A DNA stretch of 46,220 bases from an uncultured Bacteroidia bacterium (GTDB lineage: Bacteria > Bacteroidota > Bacteroidia > Bacteroidales > ML635J-15), in assembly GCA_902790405.1 (NCBI GenBank), contig CADARW010000001.1, positions 1 to 46,220 of the forward strand, read 5' to 3'. A model generated the notes under the pieces. The model did not search any database and had not been told where the DNA came from. It worked only from the letters and a program-made list of their open reading frames with translations. This document shows, piece after piece, positions 8,668 through 17,027 of the stretch. The number at the start of each line of letters is the position of its first letter. Within the stretch, counting starts at the first letter, position 1. A program made the position numbers and the translations under genes.

Positions 8668-10035
8668 TTACTTCGTTTCTGCAAAATACTTGTAGAACAG
8701 CGGAATAGTTTCGATTCCCTTGAGGAAATTCTCGATAGGATAATTCTCGTTCGGTGAGTGTATTGCGTCCGATTCAAGACCAAAGCCCATAAGAATCGAC
8801 TTTATGCCAAGCACTTCTTCGAAACGCGAGATGATAGGAATACTTCCACCGCTGCGAACAGGAATCGGGCGTTTGCCGAATACTTCGATGTATGCCTTTT
8901 CGGCTGCCTTGTATGCAGGAAGGTCTATTGGACAAACGTATCCCTGTCCTCCATGTAGCGGACGAACTTCGACCTTTACATATTCAGGAGCAACCTTTTC
9001 GAAGTATTCTTTGAAAAGCTGAGCAATCTTCTTGTGGTCCTGGTTTGGAACAAGGCGGGTCGAAATCTTTGCAAATGCCTTCGATGGAAGTACGGTCTTG
9101 GAACCTTCGCCAGTATAGCCACCCCAAATTCCGCATACGTCCAGACACGGACGGATACCTGTGCGTTCGCAAGTTGTAAAGCCCTTTTCTCCCTTCAGTG
9201 CCTTAACATCGATAGCTTTCTTGTATTCTTCCTCGTTGAACGGCTTGCCAGCAAGCAATTCTCTTTCCTCTGCCGAAACTTCGAGAACATCATCGTAGAA
9301 TCCTGGAATTGTAATCTTGCCGTTTTCATCGTGAAGTTCGGCTATCATCTTGCAAAGCACGTTGATAGGATTTGCTACTGCTCCGCCGAAAATTCCACTG
9401 TGAAGGTCGTGGTCGGGACCAGTAACTTCAACTTCCCAGTATGCAAGACCGCGAAGTCCTGTGGTAACGCTCGGAATGTCCGATGCGATCATTCCTGTGT
9501 CGGAAACAAGTATAACATCGCCCTTCAACAGGTCCTTTTGTTCTGCGCACCATTCGGTAAGGCTCGGTGAACCAATTTCTTCTTCGCCTTCGAGCATAAA
9601 CTTGACGTTGCAAGGCAAGGTGTTGGTCTTTACCATAAGTTCGAATGCCTTTGCATGCATAAAGCTCTGTCCCTTGTCGTCGTCGGCACCGCGAGCCCAG
9701 ATCTTACCTTCTTTGATAACTGGTTCGAAAGGTTCTGTCTTCCAAAGTTCTATCGGGTCAACCGGCATAACATCGTAGTGTCCGTAAACTATAACTGTTG
9801 GCTTCGACGGGTCGATGATTTTTTCACCGTAAACTATTGGGTTGCCCTTGGTTGGCATAACTTCTGCCTTGTCGGCACCAGCCTGCTTGAGCAAGTATTT
9901 CCAGTGTTCTGCACACTTTATCATGTCCGACTTGTGCGATGCTTCCGAGCTTATTGACGGAATGCGAATCAAACCGAAAAGTTCCTCGAAGAACCTTTCT
10001 CTGTTTTCCTTGATATAATCCTTGATGTAAGTCAT
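8668..10035 (-). CDS. M20 family dipeptidase (metallopeptidase)
   Basis: A 455-residue di-zinc peptidase of the M20 carnosinase/DapE-like group, typical length for this subfamily. Metal ligands are visible: YGHYDVMPVDP (His86, Asp88 the usual helper), ARGADDDKG (114-122, bridging Asp) and EGEEEIGS (149-156, general-base Glu and ligand Glu). The dimerisation or lid domain occupies roughly residues 195-360. There is no signal peptide, so it acts in the cytoplasm, probably on dipeptides such as Xaa-His or Cys-Gly types; the substrate cannot be told from sequence. It lies 90 bases after the outer-membrane protein gene and has its own terminator. Confidence 0.92.
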   Translation of the reverse strand: MTYIKDYIKENRERFFEELFGLIRIPSISSEASHKSDMIKCAEHWKYLLKQAGADKAEVMPTKGNPIVYGEKIIDPSKPTVIVYGHYDVMPVDPIELWKTEPFEPVIKEGKIWARGADDDKGQSFMHAKAFELMVKTNTLPCNVKFMLEGEEEIGSPSLTEWCAEQKDLLKGDVILVSDTGMIASDIPSVTTGLRGLAYWEVEVTGPDHDLHSGIFGGAVANPINVLCKMIAELHDENGKITIPGFYDDVLEVSAEERELLAGKPFNEEEYKKAIDVKALKGEKGFTTCERTGIRPCLDVCGIWGGYTGEGSKTVLPSKAFAKISTRLVPNQDHKKIAQLFKEYFEKVAPEYVKVEVRPLHGGQGYVCPIDLPAYKAAEKAYIEVFGKRPIPVRSGGSIPIISRFEEVLGIKSILMGFGLESDAIHSPNENYPIENFLKGIETIPLFYKYFAETK

Positions 10036-10046
10036 AGTGTTATTGT

Positions 10047-10101
10047 TTTTTCTGAGTTTGAAGTTGTTTCTAAGTTTCTAGGTTTCTGAGTTTCTAAGTT
10101 T
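10047..10101. repeat. Short degenerate tandem repeat
   Basis: Several variants of an 8-base unit, GTTTCTAAG / GTTTCTGAG, run through this stretch between the M20 gene and the outer-membrane protein gene. Confidence 0.55.
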
Positions 10102-10125
10102 ATTGAAATAGAATCGTATATACTT

Positions 10126-10782
10126 TTAGTATTTTCTCTTGTATGCGCTCGAGAAGTAGAAATGCCCCTGCACACCAATTACCTGATAATACTTGTTGAA
10201 GCTGCCAAATAGCGAAACGCCAATTCCTAAGTCGTATAGGAATTTGAATGTTGTCTGAACTTCCACATGTCCGCCTACAGTGTGTTTAACAATCGAACCG
10301 CTTGGATTGTCGGGGTTTGGAATCATTGCTATTGCCCATGCTGGACCAATGAAAAAAGCAAAGTTGTACCATCTGTCCTCAAATCGCAACCCGGCACCTA
10401 CATGAAAGTCGTTGAGTTGGTGTGTTGCACGCGAATTCAGGTTTTTGTTATACCAGTATTCTATGAAGTAGTATTCCCCTGAGAAATGCCATCCGACGTT
10501 GAAGTACATGGCTTTGTAGCGGAAATGGTAGGCTAGGGCGGCTGTTCTGTTGAGGCCTTTTTCGTAAGTGGGTTCGTAGTTAATCTTGTAGCTTACCCCC
10601 AAACCGAATGTTAGCCAGTTGCTGCCTTTCTTGTATATCTTTTCTCCATACTGAACCTCGCCGAACATCTTTTCGTACTTTGTCTTTTCTCTAGTGGCAC
10701 GAGGAGTTGTGTTGTCGGTCTGTGCGACAATCACCATTGTGCATAGTGCGAATAATATGGTAAGTATCAGTTTTTTATTCAT
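10126..10782 (-). CDS. Outer-membrane beta-barrel-like protein
   Basis: A 218-residue exported protein with a signal peptide ending near VIVAQ (about residues 14-20). The mature chain has alternating aromatic and polar strands with many Tyr, Trp, Phe and Gly (GLGVSYKINY, YFNVGWHFSGEYYF, FHVGAGLRFEDRWYNFAFFIG, GVQGHFYFSS), typical of a small outer-membrane beta barrel. The C-terminus ends in a strand plus basic tail. No specific family is recognised. Its start overlaps the nitroreductase stop by 8 bases, so it is the last gene of the run starting at parA. Confidence 0.7.
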   Translation of the reverse strand: MNKKLILTILFALCTMVIVAQTDNTTPRATREKTKYEKMFGEVQYGEKIYKKGSNWLTFGLGVSYKINYEPTYEKGLNRTAALAYHFRYKAMYFNVGWHFSGEYYFIEYWYNKNLNSRATHQLNDFHVGAGLRFEDRWYNFAFFIGPAWAIAMIPNPDNPSGSIVKHTVGGHVEVQTTFKFLYDLGIGVSLFGSFNKYYQVIGVQGHFYFSSAYKRKY

Positions 10783-11524
10783 TTGGCAAAAATCCTTGTT
10801 TCTTCAATACTTCGAGCAGGCATTTAGATGCTTGTTCGTTGCCTTCCTTTGTGTATCTTACTTCTGCAAAAACTTGAGCAAGTGTCTGTTTATTGTTCTC
10901 GGCAACGAATTTTTTGTTCGATTCGAGCTTTTCGGTTTCTGTGTAAATCCTGTCGATGTCGCTTGCGCTAAAGTTGTGATAAGTCTCGCGATGAACTATC
11001 GCCTCAAGCGGAAGTCGTTCGGTAAGTGGCTGTTGCTGTTCCGGGTAGCCCATTGTTACTGTCGCAACAGGAACAACGCCTTTCGGAAGTTTCAGAATCT
11101 CAATAATCTTGTCGGCATTGTAGATGACCGTACCTAAATAGCAAATTCCCAATCCGTTGCTTTCGGCTTCGAGGCAGGCGTTTTGTGCTGCAATTATGGC
11201 ATCGGTGGCAGCCGTCATAAAAGTTAGGAAATTGTCGAATCCAGCCTTGGCATTCCGATTTTCGCACCAGATTTTAAAGCGGTTGATGTCGGCGCAGAAT
11301 GTGAGCACTGCCTTTGCGTTAGTTATTGCTGGCTGGCAGAAGTGCGTTGGTGCCAACTTTTCTATCATTTCCTTGTCGGTGTTGACAATGATGCTGTAAA
11401 TCTGCATGTTGCCAGTGTTCGATGCCCTTGATGCGGCTTCGAGAACCTTATTTAGAACGCTTTCGGGAATCTCCTTGTCGGCATATTCCCTTACCGATAC
11501 GTGGTCGAAAATTTCCTTTACCAT
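10775..11524 (-). CDS. Nitroreductase family oxidoreductase (NfsA-like)
   Basis: A 249-residue FMN-dependent enzyme. The N-terminal SVREYADKEIP (10-20) and the segment ASRASNTGNMQIY (33-45) are standard for FMN binding, and GICYLGTV in mid-chain fits the NfsA/Frp group, as does the long C-terminal arm after GYPEQQQPLTERLPLEAIVH. Such enzymes use NAD(P)H to reduce nitro groups, quinones or flavins in the cytoplasm; the physiological substrate is unknown. It starts 2 bases after ddl and its stop overlaps the next gene, so it is translationally linked to both. Confidence 0.85.
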   Translation of the reverse strand: MVKEIFDHVSVREYADKEIPESVLNKVLEAASRASNTGNMQIYSIIVNTDKEMIEKLAPTHFCQPAITNAKAVLTFCADINRFKIWCENRNAKAGFDNFLTFMTAATDAIIAAQNACLEAESNGLGICYLGTVIYNADKIIEILKLPKGVVPVATVTMGYPEQQQPLTERLPLEAIVHRETYHNFSASDIDRIYTETEKLESNKKFVAENNKQTLAQVFAEVRYTKEGNEQASKCLLEVLKKQGFLPNE

Positions 11525-11526
11525 AA

Positions 11527-12498
11527 TTATTTCAACTTTTCTGCTATTACCTTATTGAGTATTTCTGTCATGTTTTTGCCCATGGTGCGAATCTGCTTAG
11601 GCACAATGCTTTCGGCGCTCATGCCCGGAATGGAGTTTACCTCTATGAAATACGGTGTTCCTTCCTTGATAATGAAGTCGATACGAACGATTCCGCTGCA
11701 ACCGATAATGTCGTAAATGCGCGATACGGCTTCCTGCACCTTGCGTGTTTCGTCGTCGCTGATGCGGGCAGGGGTGATTTCGTTGGTGACACCTGGCGTA
11801 TATTTTGCTTCGGTGTCGAAATAGTCGTTCTTGGTCGATATTTCCGTTACGGGGAAAACCTGCTCGTAGTCGGCAGTCTTGAGTACGCCGCACGAAACTT
11901 CGGTACCCTTGATGTATTCCTCGACGATAATGTTTGTATCTTCGGTACGTGCAAGGTTTATTGCATCGATGAACTTGTCCTTTTCGTAAACTTTTGTAAC
12001 ACCGAAGCTTGAGCCTGCTGTAGCTGGTTTTACGAAGCAAGGCAGACCGACCTTTTCGATGATTTCGTCAACATCGAAAGGATTTTCGCCACGGATTATT
12101 GCCATCTTTGCCATTGCAATGCCTTCGTCGGCAAGCATTTTCTTTGCGGCAATCTTGTTGAAAGTTATCATCGACGAGAAAACATCACAGGCGGAATAGG
12201 GGATACCAAGCATATCGAGCCAAGCCTGAACTTTACCGTCTTCGCCGGGAGAACCGTGGAGAGCAAGGTAAGCATAGTCGAATTTTGTCGGTTTGCCTTC
12301 GATTTCTACGGCAAACTTATTAAGGTCAACGCTGTATTCCTTTCCGTTGAAAATGCAGAAGAAACCATCTTTCCTTACATCTACGAGGTAGGCGTTGTAA
12401 AGATTCCTGTCGATGTTTTCAAGAATCTGGCTTCCCGAATTGAGGCTTATCTGTCGTTCCGAAGTGTAGCCTCCTGCCAATACTGCAATGTTTTTCAT
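11527..12498 (-). CDS. ddl: D-alanine--D-alanine ligase
   Basis: A 323-residue ATP-grasp enzyme that joins two D-alanines for peptidoglycan stem peptides in the cytoplasm. Visible landmarks are AVLAGGYTSERQISLNSG (N-terminal domain), LHGSPGEDGKVQ, the ATP-grasp stretch CFVKPATAGSSFGVTKV, IVEEYIKGTEVSCGVL, and the metal- and substrate-binding segment RIDFIIKEGTPYFIEVNSIPGM near the C-terminus. Length is normal for Ddl, and no D-Ala-D-Lac features are apparent. It starts 1 base after the lytic transglycosylase stop, within an operon that also carries peptidoglycan remodelling functions. Confidence 0.94.
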   Translation of the reverse strand: MKNIAVLAGGYTSERQISLNSGSQILENIDRNLYNAYLVDVRKDGFFCIFNGKEYSVDLNKFAVEIEGKPTKFDYAYLALHGSPGEDGKVQAWLDMLGIPYSACDVFSSMITFNKIAAKKMLADEGIAMAKMAIIRGENPFDVDEIIEKVGLPCFVKPATAGSSFGVTKVYEKDKFIDAINLARTEDTNIIVEEYIKGTEVSCGVLKTADYEQVFPVTEISTKNDYFDTEAKYTPGVTNEITPARISDDETRKVQEAVSRIYDIIGCSGIVRIDFIIKEGTPYFIEVNSIPGMSAESIVPKQIRTMGKNMTEILNKVIAEKLK

Positions 12499-12499
12499 T

Positions 12500-13984
12500 T
12501 TACTTTTTCCTTATCTTTAGTTTTTGTCCAACTCTTAATTTTGATGGGTCGACACCATTAAGACCGATAATGTCGCTTGCCGAAACTCCATTGTACTTGG
12601 CTGCTATTTTTGCCGGGGTATCGCCTTGCTGCACAGTATAATATTCGTATGCAGGGTCGAGTTTCTGCGGCGTGGTGCTTCCCGAACTTGCGGTTGTCGG
12701 GGTTGTAGTCTTCGGTGCGCCCTTGGTATATATTTTCAGTTTCTGACCAATCTGCAATCTGTCGCTATACAAGCCGTTCCAGCTCTTGATGTTGGCAACC
12801 GTTGTGCCATATCGTTTTGCAATGCTTCCGAGCACGTCGCCCGACTTTACCGTGTATATTGTTGCGTTTGTGCCTGCCGGTTGTCCCGAAGGAACGCCAT
12901 ATTTGCTGTCGGCGATTGCCTGGGTGATTTTCTGCTTGTTGAACATCAACGAATCCTGGAAATGATAAATCGAGTCTTCGAGTTCCATGAACTTGCTGAT
13001 GTATTTGCGTTGCATCTTTAGTGGATAGTATTGTGCTGTTGCTGGTACGATGTCGAGTTTGTACTGCGGATTGAGTTCACGAGTTTCTTCGACAGGTATT
13101 CCGAGAACTGAGTCGAGCTGTGCGAAATGCATCTGCTGCTTTATCATTACGGTATCGACATCTTCGTAGAAATCAATCTTTTCTGGTTTGAAATTGTGCA
13201 ACTTGTGGTATTCGAACATATACATCATAGCGATGAAACCGGGCACATAGTTGCGAGTTTCTTCGGGCAGGTAAGGGTAAATTTCCCAATATGTCGATTT
13301 GCCGGAACGTTTCATTGCACCGTTGATTCTGCCAGGACCTGCATTGTAGGCCGCCAGAGCCAGAGTCCAGTCGTTGTATGTGGTGTATAATAGTTTAAGG
13401 TAACGGCAGGCTGCATCGGTTGATTTCTCGGGGTCCATTCTTTCGTCGATGTACGAAGTTATTTCAAGTCCCATATTAAGACCTGTCTTGTACATGAATT
13501 GCCATAGGCCTACTGCTCCTGCTGGTGATTTTGCTTTCGGGTTGAGGGCTGATTCGATTACAGCCAAGTATTTTAGTTCCAGAGGAATGCCGTAAGCATC
13601 GAGTTTTTCCTCGAACATCGGGAAATACTGGTGCGAAAGTCCAAGCAGTTTGGGCGCCAGTCTGTGTCCACGTTTTACATACTTGTCGATATATTTCTGG
13701 ACATTTGCGTTGTAAACTACGTTTATAGGAGTAGCTATTTTTTCTACTCGTTCCTTAAAAATAGAGTCGGGCAGGTCGGTGTCGAAATAATATCTGTCGT
13801 TGTCCTCGAGGTAGCAGACGGTGTCGCGTCCAGTGTAGTAGTACCATTGCTTTAGGAATACTTCGAGGCTGTCAACCATGTCGAAAGTCTTTTTCCTGCT
13901 GTTGCCTCCTGTTGTGTCGGCGTTCTGTGCCCGAAGCATTCCGGTTGTCAATAATATGAGGAATATGATAAATATTTTTTTCAT
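12500..13984 (-). CDS. LysM-containing lytic transglycosylase, MltD-like
   Basis: A 494-residue exported enzyme: signal peptide (1-19), an N-terminal helical region, an SLT domain (about 115-260) and two LysM domains (about 377-423 and 448-494) joined by a Thr/Ser/Pro linker. The catalytic glutamate is Glu144 in AVIESALNP; GAVGLWQFM and ALAAYNAGPGRI are the other SLT signatures. It cleaves the glycan strands of peptidoglycan to 1,6-anhydromuropeptides, and the LysM domains anchor it to the wall. There is no lipobox, so it is probably periplasmic. It sits 3 bases from the DUF5683 gene and 1 base from ddl. Confidence 0.93.
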   Translation of the reverse strand: MKKIFIIFLILLTTGMLRAQNADTTGGNSRKKTFDMVDSLEVFLKQWYYYTGRDTVCYLEDNDRYYFDTDLPDSIFKERVEKIATPINVVYNANVQKYIDKYVKRGHRLAPKLLGLSHQYFPMFEEKLDAYGIPLELKYLAVIESALNPKAKSPAGAVGLWQFMYKTGLNMGLEITSYIDERMDPEKSTDAACRYLKLLYTTYNDWTLALAAYNAGPGRINGAMKRSGKSTYWEIYPYLPEETRNYVPGFIAMMYMFEYHKLHNFKPEKIDFYEDVDTVMIKQQMHFAQLDSVLGIPVEETRELNPQYKLDIVPATAQYYPLKMQRKYISKFMELEDSIYHFQDSLMFNKQKITQAIADSKYGVPSGQPAGTNATIYTVKSGDVLGSIAKRYGTTVANIKSWNGLYSDRLQIGQKLKIYTKGAPKTTTPTTASSGSTTPQKLDPAYEYYTVQQGDTPAKIAAKYNGVSASDIIGLNGVDPSKLRVGQKLKIRKK

Positions 13985-13987
13985 GGT

Positions 13988-14539
13988 TTAGAAGTTTAAG
14001 GTGCAACCTACACCAAATATAGGCGTTTTGGTGTAGATGGAGTTAAAAGTTTGTGGGTAGAAGCAGGCCGACAGGTCGTCGCCAACATCGAAATAAAACA
14101 GATGAGCGTCGACGTTAGCATCGACAATTTGCAGGGCATAGAACAGAACAGCGCCAGCGATTGTATAATCGCGTATTTTTCGGTTGCGGTCCATGTTGTT
14201 CATTAGGGCTTCCTTCGAAAGCATGCCGTAGAATTCGTCGTGTTCGCCATTGTCGCGTTGCATGTAGGCCTTCTTGAACCTACTGAACTGCTGCTGGTTG
14301 CTGATAGCAAAGTAAATGCAGGTGCCCATTGTGGCGTATACTATTGGCATCTTCCAATATTTGCGGTTGTATGCCTGACCTGCGCTGGGGATTAATGCCA
14401 GGAGCGTAGCTGTCTTTGGAGAATGGAATTTTTCCTTCTCTTTGGCTTGCTCCCTGCTTATTGTGTCAATTTGTGCATTTGTGCTTAATGCAAAGATAAT
14501 CAAACCGATAGTGAATAATATTTTTTTCGCAATTTTCAA
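13988..14539 (-). CDS. DUF5683 family protein
   Basis: A 183-residue exported protein of the DUF5683 family, with a signal peptide ending near STNAQ. Family hallmarks are HSPKTATLLALIPSAGQAYN followed by RKYWKMPIVY, a hydrophobic stretch (about 65-80), and VDANVDAHLFYFDVGDDLS near the C-terminus. Its function is unknown, but the gene is characteristically placed between parB and an MltD-type enzyme in Bacteroidota, as here. The start codon is TTG (14537-14539); no in-frame ATG fits, and it lies 10 bases after the parB stop. Confidence 0.88.
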   Translation of the reverse strand: MKIAKKILFTIGLIIFALSTNAQIDTISREQAKEKEKFHSPKTATLLALIPSAGQAYNRKYWKMPIVYATMGTCIYFAISNQQQFSRFKKAYMQRDNGEHDEFYGMLSKEALMNNMDRNRKIRDYTIAGAVLFYALQIVDANVDAHLFYFDVGDDLSACFYPQTFNSIYTKTPIFGVGCTLNF

Positions 14540-14549
14540 TTTCCGATTG

Positions 14550-15452
14550 CTAAGAGTTTAGTTTGTCAAGGATTGAAATAATGCGTTCGAATTCGCTGTC
14601 GTTCTTGAATGGGATTACTATCTTGCCTTTGCCCTTTGCGTTGCGCTTGAGTTCTACGTCGGTTGCAAAGCAGTTCGAAAGGCCTTTCTGAAGCAATGCA
14701 TAGTCTTCGCTGGTTGCAAGCACTTTCTTCTTCTCCTTTTTTTCTGCTTTTCCGCCGGAGTATTCCTTTATGATTTCCTCGACCTTGCGTACCGAGAAGT
14801 CGTATTTCAGTATTTGGTCGTAGATCATGAGCATTGTCTCCTCGTCCTTTGCGCCGAGCAGTGCGCGTGCGTGTCCCATCGAGATTTTCTCGTCGCGGAT
14901 GCCGGTCTGGATTTTTGGCGGAAGGTTGAGCAGACGCAGGAAGTTGGCAATTGCCGAACGCGATTTTCCGACGCGAGTGCTTAGTTGTTCCTGTGTCATC
15001 TTGCATTCGTCGATGAGTTGCTGGTATGTTTGTGCCACCTCTATTGCGTTGAGGTCCTCACGCTGAATGTTTTCAACTAGAGCCATTTCCAACATCGACT
15101 GGTCGGTGACATCGGTACGGATGTATGCCGGAATCTTTTTCAGTCCGGCCATCTTGGATGCACGCAGACGACGTTCTCCCGAAATGAGCTGGTATTTGCC
15201 ATTGCCCATGTCCTTAACCGAAATTGCTTGGATTACACCGAGTTCCTTTATTGAGTCGGCTAATTCCTGCAAAGCGGTTTCATCAAAGTCCTTACGAGGC
15301 TGGAATGGGTTTACCTCGATTGAGTCTATTGCGATTTCGTTCTGTTGTGTAGCCTTGTTCCTTATGGCTGATGCATCGGTGTCAATTAGAGAACCAAGTC
15401 CACGTCCGAGACCACTTTTCTTATTTTTCTTTGTATCTTTCTTGTCTGTCAT
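14550..15452 (-). CDS. parB: Chromosome partitioning protein ParB
   Basis: A 300-residue ParB/Spo0J protein. The basic N-terminal ParA-stimulating segment (KKNKKSGLGRGLGSLI) is followed by the CTP-binding ParB/Srx domain with GERRLR (92-97) and ENIQRE (127-132), the helix-turn-helix (about 152-172, MTQEQLSTRVGKSRSAIANF) and a C-terminal dimerisation region. ParB loads at parS sites, slides as a CTP-dependent clamp and works with ParA in origin segregation. It starts 1 base after parA. No canonical parS (TGTTTCACGTGAAACA) was seen in the window, so the sites must lie elsewhere or be divergent. Confidence 0.96.
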   Translation of the reverse strand: MTDKKDTKKNKKSGLGRGLGSLIDTDASAIRNKATQQNEIAIDSIEVNPFQPRKDFDETALQELADSIKELGVIQAISVKDMGNGKYQLISGERRLRASKMAGLKKIPAYIRTDVTDQSMLEMALVENIQREDLNAIEVAQTYQQLIDECKMTQEQLSTRVGKSRSAIANFLRLLNLPPKIQTGIRDEKISMGHARALLGAKDEETMLMIYDQILKYDFSVRKVEEIIKEYSGGKAEKKEKKKVLATSEDYALLQKGLSNCFATDVELKRNAKGKGKIVIPFKNDSEFERIISILDKLNS

Positions 15453-15453
15453 A

Positions 15454-16230
15454 TTACTTAGTCATATTGTTACGTTGCAGAAGTTCCTTTGCGAGGTTCA
15501 TGTAGTTTATTGCACCAGTAGAGCTAACATCGTATTCCACAATCGACTGTCCGTAGCTTGGAGCTTCGCTTAGTTTTACATTTCTGTGTATTATCGTATT
15601 GAAAACCATATCGTCGAAATGATGCCTTACCTCGTCGAGCACCTGTTCTGAAATCTTCACGCGCTTGTCGTACATTGTCATAACAAAGCCTTCGATGTCG
15701 AGATCGGGGTTTGTGTTGCTCTGGACTATGCGGATTGTATTTAACAGTTTGCCAAGTCCTTCGAGGGCGAAGTACTCGCATTGTACAGGAATAAGTACTG
15801 AGTCGGATGCAGTAAGTGCGTTGATTACAATTATTCCGAGCGATGGCGAGCAGTCGATGAGGATGAAATCGTACTTGTCGCGAATTTTGTCAAGAACATT
15901 CTTTAATATGTATTCTCGGTTTGGCATATCGAGCATTTCGATTTCAGCACCAACAAGGTCGATGTTGGTCGGAAGTATCGACAGACCATCGAGTTCTTCG
16001 GATGTAAGTATTACTTTTTCAGGATCTTCATCCTTTACAAGGCAGTCGTAAAGACCTGTGCGAATGTTCTTTACATCAAAACCAAATCCCGATGTGGTGT
16101 TTGCCTGCGGGTCGGCATCGACGAGCAGCACCTTGTACTCAAGAGCTACGAGGCTTGCTGCGAGGTTTATGGCTGTGGTGGTCTTCCCAACTCCACCTTT
16201 CTGATTGGCTAATGCTATTATCTTACCCAT
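15454..16230 (-). CDS. parA: Chromosome partitioning ATPase ParA
   Basis: A 258-residue Soj-type ATPase without an N-terminal HTH, the chromosomal rather than plasmid form. The deviant Walker A KGGVGKTT (11-18), DADPQANTTSG (39-49) and LIDCSPSLGI (about 123-132) are intact. ATP-bound dimers coat the nucleoid and are cleared by ParB to pull origins apart. It is the first gene of the run parA-parB-DUF5683-MltD-ddl-nitroreductase-OMP, with a TAnnTTTG promoter at 16256-16263. The chromosomal-type parAB pair suggests, but does not prove, proximity to the replication origin. Confidence 0.96.
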   Translation of the reverse strand: MGKIIALANQKGGVGKTTTAINLAASLVALEYKVLLVDADPQANTTSGFGFDVKNIRTGLYDCLVKDEDPEKVILTSEELDGLSILPTNIDLVGAEIEMLDMPNREYILKNVLDKIRDKYDFILIDCSPSLGIIVINALTASDSVLIPVQCEYFALEGLGKLLNTIRIVQSNTNPDLDIEGFVMTMYDKRVKISEQVLDEVRHHFDDMVFNTIIHRNVKLSEAPSYGQSIVEYDVSSTGAINYMNLAKELLQRNNMTK

Positions 16231-16255
16231 TTTGTTTCGTTATAAATTCAAATGT

Positions 16256-16263
16256 CAAAAGTA
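16256..16263 (-). promoter_or_regulatory. TAnnTTTG promoter of the parA operon
   Basis: Minus-strand TACTTTTG, 26 bases upstream of the parA ATG; the only such box found ahead of the seven-gene run. Confidence 0.55.
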
Positions 16264-16386
16264 ATATTTATTGGTGAAATAGCCGCTGTTTTGGCAGACA
16301 GATTTTCCAACTTGTTCATAACTTTTTTGTATGTCGCTAATAATCAGCACCGATATTTTTCGGGCTGTGAATGGCTTTTTGCCTGT

Positions 16387-16872
16387 TCAAAGTTTGATTT
16401 CGCTGTCGGGCGAATGTGGATTTTCGGTCGTCGTGGTTATTTCGGTGCTATCCTTTGCCGGTTTGTTTTTGTCGCCAGTGTTGAGGAAGGCGAAGAATAC
16501 CGCTAATATTATAAAGCCGAATGCCACAAGGTGATTCCATTTTATAGGTTCTCCCTTGAAAACCAGTGCGACAATAGCAGTGAAAACCGTTAACGAGATG
16601 GCTTCCTGTATGATTTTTAGCTGCATAAGTGAGAATGGACCACCGTTAATCTGCGAACCTAGGCGGTTGGCGGGAATCATTGCGCAGTATTCGAAGAAAG
16701 CAAGCCCCCACGAACATAATATTATCAGTATCAGCGGCCACGAGGTGGAAATGTCCATCTGCTGCAGTTTCAGGTTGCCGTACCACGCGAATGTCATAAA
16801 TATGTTGGATACTAGCAATAGTAATATCGTAAATATTCCGGCTGTTGTCATATTTCGTTTCCTTTGTGTCAT
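16387..16872 (-). CDS. DUF486 family (DMT-type) membrane protein
   Basis: A 161-residue inner-membrane protein with four predicted hydrophobic helices. It matches the DUF486 pattern: FAWYGNLKLQ, CSWGLAFFEYCAMIPANRLG, GPFSLMQLKIIQEAISLTVF and WNHLVAFGFIILAVFFAFL. The family is a single-repeat member of the drug/metabolite transporter superfamily with no assigned substrate. The C-terminal tail after residue 131 is hydrophilic (Lys, Thr, Glu rich) and longer than usual. The start at 16872 fits the TAnnTTTG box at 16893-16900; an ATG seven codons in is the alternative. Confidence 0.85.
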   Translation of the reverse strand: MTQRKRNMTTAGIFTILLLLVSNIFMTFAWYGNLKLQQMDISTSWPLILIILCSWGLAFFEYCAMIPANRLGSQINGGPFSLMQLKIIQEAISLTVFTAIVALVFKGEPIKWNHLVAFGFIILAVFFAFLNTGDKNKPAKDSTEITTTTENPHSPDSEIKL

Positions 16873-16892
16873 CGTTAAAATGAAAAATCGTG

Positions 16893-16900
16893 CAAAGATA
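16893..16900 (-). promoter_or_regulatory. TAnnTTTG promoter of the DUF486 gene
   Basis: Minus-strand TATCTTTG, 20 bases upstream of the ATG. Confidence 0.55.
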
Positions 16901-16976
16901 TTGCAAAAATCGTTGCGATGAGATTTTTTTGTTGAATAGCGCTATGGTATGTATTTACTGTGAGTGGCTGCGGCGC

Positions 16977-17006
16977 AAAAAAAAAAGGTCGCACGAAAGC
17001 GACCTT
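16977..17006 (-). terminator. Terminator of the first giant T9SS gene
   Basis: An 8-bp stem (AAGGTCGC with GCGACCTT), a 6-base loop and a run of ten T on the minus strand. Confidence 0.85.
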
Positions 17007-17027
17007 GTCTATTTTGTGTTGCATAAA

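Noticed and set aside
14550..16386. parS site near parAB
   Set aside because: No sequence close to TGTTTCACGTGAAACA was found here or elsewhere in the window.
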